From: Lachnospiraceae bacterium
GTDB taxonomy: Bacteria; Bacillota; Clostridia; Lachnospirales; Lachnospiraceae
Direction: 5' to 3'
DNA: 60,733 nt
Assembly: GCA_017624115.1 (NCBI GenBank)
Contig: JAGANQ010000008.1
Coordinates: 1-60,733, forward strand
A model generated the notes under the pieces. The model had not been told where the DNA came from, made no database searches, and saw nothing but the letters and a program-made list of their open reading frames with translations. This document shows, in pieces, positions 16,356-25,516 of the stretch (its first letter is position 1; each line of letters starts with the position of its first letter). The position numbers and the translations under genes are program-made.

Positions 16356-17711
16356 ATGAATAAGAATGATACAGCAATAGTGACAATTACAGATATGAAT
16401 CAGGATGGAGAGGGTATAGGAAAGCTTGACGGCTATACCCTCTTTATTAAGGATACGGTTATCGGCGATGTGGCAGAGGTCAAGGTTATCAAGGCGAAGA
16501 AAACCTACGGCTATGCACGGCTGATGAGACTGGTGACACCGTCGGAGAAGAGAGTAGAGCCGCTCTGCCCGGTTGCCAGACAATGCGGAGGATGTCAGCT
16601 TCAGGCATATGATTATAAAGAGCAGCTGTTATTCAAAGAAAATAAGGTCAGAAATAATCTGGAGCGCATCGGTAAGCTGTCTGACTATGAGTTGCTTCCG
16701 ATAATCGGTATGGAGGAGCCGTGGCATTACCGTAATAAGGCACAGTTTCCGGTAGGACGAGACAGGGAAGGCAATATTATTGCAGGATTTTATGCAGGAC
16801 GGACACATTCCATCATTGAAAATGAGGACTGTATGCTGGGTGTGAAGGAAAACCGCCAGATTCTTCGCATTGTGAAGAGCTTTATGCAGGAATACAAGAT
16901 AGAGCCGTATAATGAGGAAAGTCACAGCGGCCTGGTACGCCATGTGCTGATACGCAAGGGCTATCATACCGGAGAAATCATGGTCTGCCTTGTTATCAAT
17001 GGAGGGAAGCTGCCGCACGGAGATGTGCTGGCAGAGCGTTTATCGAAGCTTCCGGGTATGAAGAGCATTACGCTGAGCCGCAATGAAGAAAAGACAAATG
17101 TAATTCTTGGAAAGGAGCTTAAAAAGCTCTGGGGAGAAGCAGTTATTGAGGATAGAATCGGAGATGTAACCTTTGAGATTTCGCCGCTGTCCTTTTTTCA
17201 GGTGAATCCGGTTCAGACGGAAAAGCTCTATGGCAAAGCACTGGAGTATGCGGGACTTACCGGGAATGAGACAGTGTGGGATTTGTACTGCGGTATCGGA
17301 ACGATATCGCTGTTTCTGGCGAGAAAGGCAAAGAAGGTCTACGGTGTCGAGATTGTTCCGGCGGCGATTGAGAATGCGAAGCGCAATGCGCAGAGGAATG
17401 GTATTCTCAACACGGAATTTTTCGTGGGCAAAGCAGAGGAGGTATTTCCGGCATGGTATGAGAAGCACAAGGAGCGTGCCGACGTTATCGTGGTAGACCC
17501 TCCGAGAAAGGGCTGTGATGAGACGCTGCTGCGCACGATGGTGCAGATGCAGCCGGACAGAATCGTCTATGTGTCCTGTGATTCTGCGACACTGGCAAGA
17601 GATCTGGGGATTCTTTCACAGAATGGATACCATACGGAGCGTGTGCAACCGGTGGACATGGTCCCGCAGACGGTTTCGGTAGAATGTGTGGCGCTGCTGA
17701 AGCGTGTATAG
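16356..17711 (+). CDS. rlmD: 23S rRNA (uracil-C5)-methyltransferase, RlmD/RlmCD type
   Basis: 451 residues. N-terminal TRAM domain (about 1-60), 4Fe-4S cluster cysteines in CPVARQCGGC near residue 70, and a C-terminal SAM methyltransferase with VWDLYCGIGTISL, VVDPPRKGCD and the catalytic-Cys motif VYVSCDSATLARDL. This is the RumA/TrmA superfamily that makes m5U in RNA; Firmicutes members modify U747 and/or U1939 of 23S rRNA. Substrate choice between RlmC, RlmD and tRNA (TrmA) activity cannot be settled from sequence alone. It is probably co-transcribed with the upstream exoribonuclease gene. Confidence 0.9.
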   Translation: MNKNDTAIVTITDMNQDGEGIGKLDGYTLFIKDTVIGDVAEVKVIKAKKTYGYARLMRLVTPSEKRVEPLCPVARQCGGCQLQAYDYKEQLLFKENKVRNNLERIGKLSDYELLPIIGMEEPWHYRNKAQFPVGRDREGNIIAGFYAGRTHSIIENEDCMLGVKENRQILRIVKSFMQEYKIEPYNEESHSGLVRHVLIRKGYHTGEIMVCLVINGGKLPHGDVLAERLSKLPGMKSITLSRNEEKTNVILGKELKKLWGEAVIEDRIGDVTFEISPLSFFQVNPVQTEKLYGKALEYAGLTGNETVWDLYCGIGTISLFLARKAKKVYGVEIVPAAIENAKRNAQRNGILNTEFFVGKAEEVFPAWYEKHKERADVIVVDPPRKGCDETLLRTMVQMQPDRIVYVSCDSATLARDLGILSQNGYHTERVQPVDMVPQTVSVECVALLKRV

Positions 17712-17763
17712 GGAAATGGGAACGGAGCTATAGAAATGGACGGAATATAAGGGACAGAAAGGT

Positions 17764-19143
17764 ATGATAGTAATGAAAATGAAAATGTCAAATGAAGTAG
17801 ACCTTGGGAAGGAGCCGGTGGGCAGGCTTTTAGCCACACTTGCTATTCCGGCAATCGCTTCTCAGGTAGTCAATGCCTTATATAATATGGTAGACCGTAT
17901 GTATATCGGGCATATTCCGGGCAGCGGCGCGGAGGCGCTGACAGGTGTGGGAGTATGTTTCCCGATTATTATGATTATTTCGGCTTTTGCCGGAATGATT
18001 GGCATGGGTGGTGCACCGCAGGCAAGCATTCTTATGGGAAAAAAGGATAATCAGGGTGCAGAGAAGATTCTCGGAAACTGTTTTTCGGCACTGGTGGGAA
18101 TTGCCGTGGTGCTTACGGTGCTGGTGCTGCTGTTTCAGGAAAAGCTTCTGTATCTGTTTGGCGCCAGTGAAAATACGATTGTCTATGCACAGGAGTATGT
18201 CCAGATTTATGCACTGGGCACCATTTTCGTGCAGCTGACGCTGGGGATGAACTCCTTTATTTCGGCACAGGGATTTTCAAGAATCAGCATGCTTACGGTG
18301 GTTATCGGTGCAGTGATAAATATCATTCTTGACCCGATTCTGATTATGGGCTTTGGAATGGGGGTACGCGGTGCAGCAGTGGCCACTGTCCTGTCACAGG
18401 CAGTCAGTGCTGTGTGGGCGCTGCGGTTTCTGTCAGGACCGTCTACGATACTGCGGCTGAAAAAAGAAAATTTCAGAATTCAGAGGAAGGTTATCATGCC
18501 CTGCGTGGCGCTGGGCTTTGCGCCATTTGTCATGCAGTCTACGGAGAGCCTGCTTGTGCTGTGCTTTAATTCCTCACTCTTGAAATATGGCGGTGATATT
18601 GCAGTAGGTGCAATGACGATTTTATCAAGCATCATGCAGTTTGCAATGCTTCCCCTACATGGTCTGACGCAGGGTGGGCAGCCGATTATCAGCTATAATT
18701 ATGGGGCAAAAAAACCAGAACGGGTGAAGAAAGCATTTAAGCTTCTGCTTTTGCTCTGTCTGGCTTATACCACTGCGATGTGGGCGCTGGCGGAGCTGGC
18801 CCCGGGTGTGCTGGTTGGAATCTTTACGAATGATGCAGAACTGATAGAATTATCGAAATGGGCACTGCGAATCTATATGGCGGGCATTTTGCTGATGGGC
18901 GCGCAGACGGCATGTCAGCAGAGCTTTGTGGCATTCGGAAATGCGAAGGTTTCAGCGTTCCTTGCAATGCTGCGAAAGCTCATACTGCTCATACCGTTGA
19001 TTTATATTTTGCCGGTTTTCATAGAGGACAAGGTGTTTGCTGTATTTCTTGCAGAGCCGATTGCCGATGTTCTGGCAGTGTCAGCGACTTGTACCTTATT
19101 TGCCATTACCTTTAAGAAACTGTTGGCTGAGATGGAGAAATAG
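17764..19143 (+). CDS. MATE family efflux transporter (1 of 4)
   Basis: 459 residues, 12 predicted membrane helices in two related halves. The LATLAIPAIASQVVNALYNMVDRMYIGH opening is typical of NorM/DinF-like MATE proteins. These export cationic drugs or metabolites using Na+ or H+ gradients. Several ATGs occur at the start; the one at 17764 is the longest choice, but the ATG at 17773 has better spacing (10 bases) from AGAAAGG. The 3' end overlaps the convergent MATE gene by 32 bases. Substrate unknown. Confidence 0.9.
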   Translation: MIVMKMKMSNEVDLGKEPVGRLLATLAIPAIASQVVNALYNMVDRMYIGHIPGSGAEALTGVGVCFPIIMIISAFAGMIGMGGAPQASILMGKKDNQGAEKILGNCFSALVGIAVVLTVLVLLFQEKLLYLFGASENTIVYAQEYVQIYALGTIFVQLTLGMNSFISAQGFSRISMLTVVIGAVINIILDPILIMGFGMGVRGAAVATVLSQAVSAVWALRFLSGPSTILRLKKENFRIQRKVIMPCVALGFAPFVMQSTESLLVLCFNSSLLKYGGDIAVGAMTILSSIMQFAMLPLHGLTQGGQPIISYNYGAKKPERVKKAFKLLLLLCLAYTTAMWALAELAPGVLVGIFTNDAELIELSKWALRIYMAGILLMGAQTACQQSFVAFGNAKVSAFLAMLRKLILLIPLIYILPVFIEDKVFAVFLAEPIADVLAVSATCTLFAITFKKLLAEMEK

Positions 19144-20470
19144 TCCGTCTCAGCTTTTTCTTGCATATTACGTACGCCGGAAGCAGAAACATATCCGCGA
19201 GAATCCAGGCTGCCGGGTTGGCGAAGCATACAGCGCAGTAGCCAAAGACCGGGACGAAGACAAAGCCAACAACGGAGCGGGCAATCATCTCAAAGACACC
19301 GGAGAAAATGGCGAAGCGGCTGAAGCCCATACCCTGTATCAGGAAGCGCACGATATTCACCAGTGCAAGTGGAAAGTAGAACAGCCCGTTTATGACAAGA
19401 AAGGTTCTGGCATTGGCAATCAATTCTGTTTCACCGGCATTCAGGAATAATAAAATAAGCTGGTTGGAGAAAAAGTAATAGGTCAGGAACGCAATTACGG
19501 AATAAAGGGCGCCGAACATTACACATGCTTTCAGACCCTGACCGAGACGGTCGAGCTTGCCTGCACCGACGTTCTGACCACCATAGGTTGCCATGGTAGA
19601 GCCCATGGCGTCAAATGGACAGCAGAAAAAGCAGGACAGTCTGGAGGCTGCGGTTACGGCAGATATATACGTTGTACCAAGGGTATTGACGGCAGTCTGT
19701 ACAACGACACTTCCAATGGCAGTAATGGAATACTGCAGCCCCATAGGGATGCCCATGCCGCAGAGGATAGAAGCATGATGCGGGTCGAACCGCCATTCGT
19801 CCTTAGTGAGCCGCAGCACGTCATAATGCTTTTTCATATAGAAGAAGCACAGAATACCGGAAACAAGCTGGGAGATGACGGTAGCACAGGCGGCGCCGGC
19901 TACTCCGCAGCGAAAGCAGTATATCAATACAATATCCAGAATAATATTTATGATAGAAGACAGTGCAAGGAACAGCACCGGTGTCCTGCTGTCACCCAGC
20001 GAGCGGATAATGCCCGCCAGCATGTTGTACAAAAAGGTGGCAGGAATTCCTGCAAAGATGATAAAGATATAGATAAAAGCATCTGCGAAAATATCCTCCG
20101 GTGTTTTCATCAGTACCAGAATCGGGCGGCATAAAAGCGTCGTTCCTACGGTAATGATAACAGAGAACATCATGCACAGCCATGCGGAATTTGCCACAAA
20201 GCGGCGAAGTGCCGGATATTTTCTGGCACCAAATTGCTGTGCTACCGGGATAGCGAAGCCATTACAGAGTCCTGTGCAGAAGCCGATAACAAAGAAATTG
20301 ACGGAACCCATGCTGCCGACAGCCGCCAGTGCCTGAGAGCCAAGGAATTTACCTACAATGATTGTGTCGATAACGCTGTAAAACTGCTGGAACAGCATAC
20401 CCAGCAGAAGAGGTACAGCAAAATGCAAAATAAGTCGGAAAGGGCTGCCTTCTGTCATGTCTTTCGTCAT
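19112..20470 (-). CDS. MATE family efflux transporter (2 of 4)
   Basis: 452 residues, 12 membrane helices. The N-terminus (TEGSPFRLILHFAVPLLLGMLFQQFYSVIDTIIVG) is the signature of MATE pumps and differs clearly from the neighbour at 17764, so this is not a recent duplicate. The C-terminal Lys/Arg-rich tail (KKKLRRT) lies at the overlap with the convergent gene. It is transcribed away from the AbgT transporter, with about 200 bases between the two starts. Substrate unknown. Confidence 0.9.
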   Translation of the reverse strand: MTKDMTEGSPFRLILHFAVPLLLGMLFQQFYSVIDTIIVGKFLGSQALAAVGSMGSVNFFVIGFCTGLCNGFAIPVAQQFGARKYPALRRFVANSAWLCMMFSVIITVGTTLLCRPILVLMKTPEDIFADAFIYIFIIFAGIPATFLYNMLAGIIRSLGDSRTPVLFLALSSIINIILDIVLIYCFRCGVAGAACATVISQLVSGILCFFYMKKHYDVLRLTKDEWRFDPHHASILCGMGIPMGLQYSITAIGSVVVQTAVNTLGTTYISAVTAASRLSCFFCCPFDAMGSTMATYGGQNVGAGKLDRLGQGLKACVMFGALYSVIAFLTYYFFSNQLILLFLNAGETELIANARTFLVINGLFYFPLALVNIVRFLIQGMGFSRFAIFSGVFEMIARSVVGFVFVPVFGYCAVCFANPAAWILADMFLLPAYVICKKKLRRTISPSQPTVS

Positions 20471-20669
20471 AATGATTTCCTCCGTTTGATTTCTGTTTAT
20501 TTTTCCGAAAGCATATTATAAAACAATCCCTGAATGATAAAAATAGATTATCTTGTATTGTTTCTGTATTATTTCGCCGTATCTTATGCAAAAAACAGCA
20601 GTATCTGGGCATACTGATAGCAGAGTGGCTAAGAACCGTGTGCTATAAGATTCAGAGAGGACGGAAATT

Positions 20670-22232
20670 ATGAAGCAAATACAGGAAACAGAGAAGAAAA
20701 CAGGCTGGCTTATGCGGACGCTTAATGGAATTGAATGGCTTGGCAATAAACTGCCTCATCCGATTACAATTTTTTTCTGGCTGACAGTGCTGACAGTACT
20801 TATATCTGCTGTGTGTGAGCGGGCAGGAGTATCGGCGGTGGGTGAGGTGATAGATACATCAACGCTTGAGGTCAAAGAGCAGACGATATCGGCAGTCAGT
20901 CTCCTGAATGGAGAGGGAATTGCCTATATGCTGACTCATATGGTGAGCAATTTTACCGGATTTGCCCCGCTTGGGGTAGTGCTGTTGACAATGCTTGGCG
21001 TGGGATGTGCGGAGGGCAGCGGCTATCTGACGGCGCTTATGAAGAAAGGAGTATCTGTCACACCCGGGAAAATTGTGACGCCGATGCTGGTGTTCCTGGG
21101 CGTTATGTCCAATGTAGCATCGGATATCGGCTATGTGGTTTTGATACCGCTTGGAGCCATGATATTTATGAGCTATGGCAGACATCCGCTTGCAGGACTG
21201 GCAGCATCATTTGCAGGAGTGTCCGGCGGCTACAGTGCCAATCTGATTATCGGAGCACTGGAGCCGATGTTAGCAGGTATCAGCACAGAGGCAGCCGGTA
21301 TGATTGACCCGGATTATGTGGTGGCTCCAACGGCAAACTGGTATTTTATTATGGCGTCGACGGTTGTGATTGTCATAATAGGAACATGGGTGACGGATAA
21401 GCTGGTAGAGCCGAGGCTTGGAAGTGCCGGACAGACAGAGGAAAATGTCAGGGAGGCGGCAGCACTTACAGGTACAGAACGCCGGGCGCTGCTGTGGGCT
21501 AATATATCGCTTCTTGTGCTGACAACGGTATTTGTAACGGCAGCAATTCCTGAGAATTCGTTTCTTAGAAATCCCGTGACAGGAAGTCTGATAAATGGCT
21601 CGCCGCTTATGAATGGGCTGATTGCCATTATAGCGCTGCTGTTTTTTGTGCCTTCCTATGTATATGGAAGGCTGTCCGGCAGCCTGCCGGACGAGAAGGC
21701 AGTCTGCGTGCAGCTTGGGAAGAATATGGAGGCGATGGGTGCCTATATTGCATTGTCCTTTATGGCATCACAGTTTATCAATTATTTTAATTATACAAAG
21801 CTTGGCAGCATTCTGGCGCTAAAGGGGGCAGATGTGCTCAGTCAGTCCGGGCTGAATGGCGTGGCATTGATTTTGCTGTTTATTGTACTTTCAGCGCTGC
21901 TTAATCTGGTGATGGGGTCTGCTTCGGCAAAATGGAAGATTCTTGCTCCAGTATTTGTACCGATGTTCATGCTGCTTGGGTACAGCCCGGAGCTTACACA
22001 GGTATCGTATCGTATAGGGGATTCCTGTACCAATCTGGTTACGCCTCTGATGTCGTATTTTGCCATGATAGTAGTGGCTGCGCAGCGTTATGATAAGGAA
22101 GCGGGAATCGGCACGCTGATTGCCATGATGCTGCCTTACAGCATCTGTTTCCTGATAGGCTGGTCGCTTTTACTCGGAATCTGGATGCTTCTGGGGCTGC
22201 CGCTGGGACCGGGTGCACCGCTGTACCTGTAG
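20670..22232 (+). CDS. AbgT family transporter
   Basis: 520 residues, about 11-13 membrane spans. Family landmarks include LPHPITIFFWLTVL near the N-terminus, GVMSNVASDIGYVVLIPLGA, SASAKWKILAPVFVPMFMLLG and SYRIGDSCTNLVTPLMSYFA near the C-terminus. AbgT proteins import p-aminobenzoyl-glutamate in E. coli, and some members export sulfonamide-type drugs. No abgA/abgB amidohydrolase lies nearby, so folate-breakdown salvage is not supported by context. It is surrounded by MATE pumps, which fits an export role but does not prove it. Confidence 0.9.
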   Translation: MKQIQETEKKTGWLMRTLNGIEWLGNKLPHPITIFFWLTVLTVLISAVCERAGVSAVGEVIDTSTLEVKEQTISAVSLLNGEGIAYMLTHMVSNFTGFAPLGVVLLTMLGVGCAEGSGYLTALMKKGVSVTPGKIVTPMLVFLGVMSNVASDIGYVVLIPLGAMIFMSYGRHPLAGLAASFAGVSGGYSANLIIGALEPMLAGISTEAAGMIDPDYVVAPTANWYFIMASTVVIVIIGTWVTDKLVEPRLGSAGQTEENVREAAALTGTERRALLWANISLLVLTTVFVTAAIPENSFLRNPVTGSLINGSPLMNGLIAIIALLFFVPSYVYGRLSGSLPDEKAVCVQLGKNMEAMGAYIALSFMASQFINYFNYTKLGSILALKGADVLSQSGLNGVALILLFIVLSALLNLVMGSASAKWKILAPVFVPMFMLLGYSPELTQVSYRIGDSCTNLVTPLMSYFAMIVVAAQRYDKEAGIGTLIAMMLPYSICFLIGWSLLLGIWMLLGLPLGPGAPLYL

Positions 22233-22351
22233 ACAAATCTTCTGTAATATGGAATTTCTCGACAAGAATGCTGCTTGCTTTTACCGGAAACAGATGCTAC
22301 TATGGATAAATGTGTAAAATATATGTAAAGTGCAATGAAGAGGATGGTATT

Positions 22352-23692
22352 ATGGAAGAAAAGCATATGTTCAGCAACAGAGATTTGGCTAAGCTGCTTT
22401 TCCCACTGATAGTGGAGCAGCTTCTGAATTCCCTGATGGGAACGGCAGATACAATTATGGTGAGCAATGTAGGCTCAGAGGCAATCTCGGCAGTGTCACT
22501 GGTGGATTCCATCTGTATTCTTGTGGTGCAGGTATTCTCGGCACTGGCAGCAGGCGGTGTTATCGTCTGCTCACAGTACATAGGAAAGCGCGATGAAAAA
22601 GCAGCGAACCGGGCTGCCAGCCAGGTCGTATTTACGGTGACGGCAATTTCGGTGACATTGACCGTGCTGTGCATGATGTTTGGCAGACCTTTGCTGCGGC
22701 TGATATTCGGCTCGGTGGAGCCGGAGGTTATGTCTGCTGCCCAGATATATTTTTTCTATATGGCATTATCATTTCCATTCATAGCGCTGTATAATGCCGG
22801 CTCCAGTATTTTCAGGGCACAGAAGAATACCAGAACACCGATGGTGATTTCCATGATTTCAAACGCACTGAATATCGTAGGGAATGCAGTGCTTATCTGG
22901 GGACTGCATATGGGTGTGACAGGAGCTGCGCTGGCAACCCTCGGCTCGAGGATGTTCTGTGCGATTGTCGTACTCTGGTATCTCAGAAAGCCGGATAATC
23001 TTATCTGTGTGCGCAATTACAGAAGCATAAGACCGGATTTTTCGCTGATTAAACGCATCCTGGCTATTGGTGTTCCTTCAGGTGTGGAGAATGGCATGTT
23101 CCAGTTTGGTAAGCTGGCAATTCAGTCCACGGTGTCAACATTGGGAACAACGGCGATTGCAGCACAGGCGATGACAAATATTATGGAGAATGTCAACGGT
23201 GTCGGAGCTGTCGGAGTAGGGATCGGGCTGATGACAGTGGCAGGCCAGTGCATGGGCGCGGGCAGAAAGGATGAGGCGCGCTATTACATAAAGAAGCTGA
23301 CAGTGATTGCAGAGGTAACGATTATTGTCAGTTGTCTGGCGGTGTTTCTGATTACACGACCGGTAACAATTCTGGGCGGCATGGAGAAGGAAAGCGCTGA
23401 TTTGTGTGTATATATGGTAGGCTGGATTACGATTGTGAAGCCGATTTCCTGGACACTGTCTTTCATTCCTGCATATGGCATGAGAGCGGCCGGCGATGTG
23501 AAGTTCTCTATGATAGTTTCCTGCATTACCATGTGGCTGTGCCGGGTGAGCCTTTGCGTGGTGCTGTGCCGGATGTTTGGCTTCGGGCCGATTGCAGTAT
23601 GGATTGGTATGTTTGTCGACTGGACGGTCAGAGCGGTTATATTTACTCTGCGCTTCCGCAGCGGGGCATGGGCAAAGCAGCGAGTGGTCTGA
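22352..23692 (+). CDS. MATE family efflux transporter (3 of 4)
   Basis: 446 residues from the ATG at 22352, which follows GAAGAGGATGG at workable spacing; the frame is open 14 codons further upstream without a ribosome site. Twelve membrane helices, with an opening DLAKLLFPLIVEQLLNSLMG and an internal GVPSGVENGMFQFGKLAIQ segment typical of MATE proteins. It lies 119 bases downstream of the AbgT gene on the same strand. Substrate unknown. Sequence differs from the other three MATE proteins in the window. Confidence 0.9.
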   Translation: MEEKHMFSNRDLAKLLFPLIVEQLLNSLMGTADTIMVSNVGSEAISAVSLVDSICILVVQVFSALAAGGVIVCSQYIGKRDEKAANRAASQVVFTVTAISVTLTVLCMMFGRPLLRLIFGSVEPEVMSAAQIYFFYMALSFPFIALYNAGSSIFRAQKNTRTPMVISMISNALNIVGNAVLIWGLHMGVTGAALATLGSRMFCAIVVLWYLRKPDNLICVRNYRSIRPDFSLIKRILAIGVPSGVENGMFQFGKLAIQSTVSTLGTTAIAAQAMTNIMENVNGVGAVGVGIGLMTVAGQCMGAGRKDEARYYIKKLTVIAEVTIIVSCLAVFLITRPVTILGGMEKESADLCVYMVGWITIVKPISWTLSFIPAYGMRAAGDVKFSMIVSCITMWLCRVSLCVVLCRMFGFGPIAVWIGMFVDWTVRAVIFTLRFRSGAWAKQRVV

Positions 23693-23827
23693 CGGCATGC
23701 TTGCGGATTCCAGTTTTTGACAATAAATGGAATAAAAAGTAAAATATTCTGTGTTCTCTTGCTATCAGGGACTGTTTGTGATACAATAATAAATATTACA
23801 AAAGAACGGACAACTTAAGGAGGGGAC

Positions 23828-25206
23828 ATGAGCAGCTTAAAAGTAAGAGTTAAAATGTTTATTTTGTCGGGATTGATGCTGTTAAGTATTATAGCATTAA
23901 GTGTATTCAGCGGACTGGCACTCCAGGCAGTCAGCAAGAGTTCCATTAAACAGCTGGAAACAGCTGTCATGGAAAACTATGATGACGAGGTCAAGGTACA
24001 GGTTCTGGCGGAGCAGGAAGCTGTACATGCCAGAACGTTGAGAGTGAATGTTATCTTTATCTCAGTTCTGGGCGGAGTGTTTGCAGTTCTGGGAGTTGTG
24101 ACAGCGTTTGCTATTTCAAGAAATATCATGGTTCACTGCGTGCATCGGGAAAAGCGATTATGAGCATGTCAGATGGAGATTTCAGTCAGGAGATGCCGGA
24201 ACGTATGAAAAAGAGACGTGATGATTTTGGCGTACTGGCGAATCAGCTTGAGACAATGAGAACAAATGTGGCGGCGCTGATTACAGATGTAAAGAATTGC
24301 TCCGGGAATATCGAAATCGGCATGTCAAATGTAAACAGTAATACAGTGGAGCTGAATGGCGAAATCGAGGGAATTTCTGCAACAACGCAGGAGCTTGCGG
24401 CGGGAACAGAGGAAACGGCTGCTTCCGCGGAGGAAATCAATGCCATGTCTCAGGAAATACGTGAGGCATCCAGGCGTATTGCACAGAAAGCAAAGGAAGG
24501 TGCAAGGGAAGTATCTGAAATCTTTAACCGTGCAGAAACAATCGGCGGCACAGCAAGACAGAAGCAGGCGACAGCAAAGGAAATCCGTGAGCAGATAGAG
24601 CAGAGCCTGACAAAGGCGTTGGAAAATGCCAAGGTAGTGAAAGAGATAGAGACATTATCGTCCGTAATTATGGATATTGCCGAGGAGACAAATCTGCTGG
24701 CGCTGAATGCAGCGATTGAGGCGGCGAGAGCAGGAGAAGCAGGTAAGGGCTTCGCAGTAGTAGCTGACCAGATTAGTAAGCTGGCAGAGGAATCGAAGAA
24801 TACAGTAGAGCGAATCCAGTCTGTGACAGTAGCTGTTACAGACTCTGTGGGACAGCTCTCTGCAGATTCGGAAAATCTTCTGGATTTCGTGAAGGGTGAT
24901 GTGGCAGAAACGCTCGAAATGTTTGGAGATTCCATGGGACGCTACGGTAAGGATGCAGAGTATATGAATACGCTGATTACTGAATTTGAGGCAACCTCTG
25001 CAGAGCTGTTAAAGTCTATGGAGGGTGTAATGCTCGCAATGAATGAGATTAGTACGGCTTCCCAGGAGGGTGCAAAGGGTACCAGCGATATCGCGGAAAG
25101 AGCGACAGCCATTATGGAAAAATCGGGAGTGGTTGCTGCTGAGGTCAGAAGTGCGGGAGATGCTGTTGATTATATGCACAAAGAGCTGGAAAAATTCAGA
25201 GTATAG
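23828..25206 (+). pseudogene. Methyl-accepting chemotaxis protein, frameshifted and missing its sensor domain
   Basis: AAGGAGGGG precedes the ATG at 23828. Frame 1 (to 24163) holds TM1, a linker of only about 45 residues and TM2, then ends at the HAMP start. The next frame (open to 25206) continues HAMP ([18 protein letters not shown]) and a complete signalling domain with the hairpin tip [31 protein letters not shown]. The junction reads GTT-CA-CTG at 24131-24138. One added C would give GTT CCA CTG, restoring the conserved HAMP proline. The extracellular segment jumps from VKVQV to LAEQEAV where a Cache domain of about 150 residues is normally found, suggesting an in-frame deletion. No other stop occurs, so loss is recent, or the shift is a sequencing error. 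Confidence 0.8.
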
Positions 25207-25234
25207 ATTTTATAAAAGCTTTAGATTTCTTTTA

Positions 25235-25263
25235 TTGACAGAAAAGGGTAAAATATATATAGT
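25235..25263 (+). promoter_or_regulatory. Promoter of the riboswitch / P-type ATPase transcript
   Basis: TTGACA (25235-25240), 17-base spacer, TATAGT (25258-25263). It starts the leader RNA about 250 bases ahead of the ATPase. Confidence 0.8.
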
Positions 25264-25280
25264 ATAGATAACATAACGTG

Positions 25281-25370
25281 CATAACCGAGGGAGTAATTC
25301 CGCATACTGTGAGTAACAGTATGCGCGGTAAGCCAACAGCGTGACGTGTGAAGCGTCTGGCTTATCTATA
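25281..25370 (+). promoter_or_regulatory. Probable yybP-ykoY (manganese) riboswitch
   Basis: The leader has the conserved GGGAGTA (25290-25296), a perfect 10-bp stem (25301-25310 with 25316-25325), then GGTAAGCC (25327-25334) pairing with GGCTTATC (25359-25366), with CAACAGC just inside. This order fits the yybP-ykoY class, which binds Mn2+ and often precedes cation P-type ATPases. A strong terminator follows at 25379 as the likely expression platform. Family assignment rests on motif memory, not on a covariance search. Confidence 0.65.
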
Positions 25371-25378
25371 AAGAATGA

Positions 25379-25416
25379 GACTCATATACAGAGCAAACTG
25401 TATATGAGTCTTTTTA
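25379..25416 (+). terminator. Riboswitch expression-platform terminator
   Basis: GACTCATATACAG (25379-25391) and CTGTATATGAGTC (25398-25410) form a perfect 13-bp stem with a 6-base loop, followed by TTTTT. It lies between the aptamer and the ATPase gene. Confidence 0.85.
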
Positions 25417-25457
25417 TATCATAGGAAAGTTCTTTGAACTTCCCTATGATATAAAAA
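25411..25457 (+). repeat. Post-terminator hairpin element, copy 1
   Basis: The T-run of the terminator is also the start of a 22-bp imperfect stem: TTTTTATATCATAGGAAAG on the left pairs with the segment ending ATGATATAAAAA, with a TTT loop and one mismatch. A related element sits in the same place after the FMN riboswitch terminator at 53661. Confidence 0.7.
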
Positions 25458-25516
25458 AAGCTCGCAAAGCGGCGCAGCGGAAGGCACAGACAACTATTCA
25501 ACAAGGAGGAAGCAGT

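Noticed and set aside
15301..16386. Long open frame on the minus strand opposite the YhaM-type gene
   Set aside because: The plus strand has clear OB-fold and HD motifs and a ribosome site; the reverse frame has no recognisable domain or start signal and mirrors the codon bias of the real gene.
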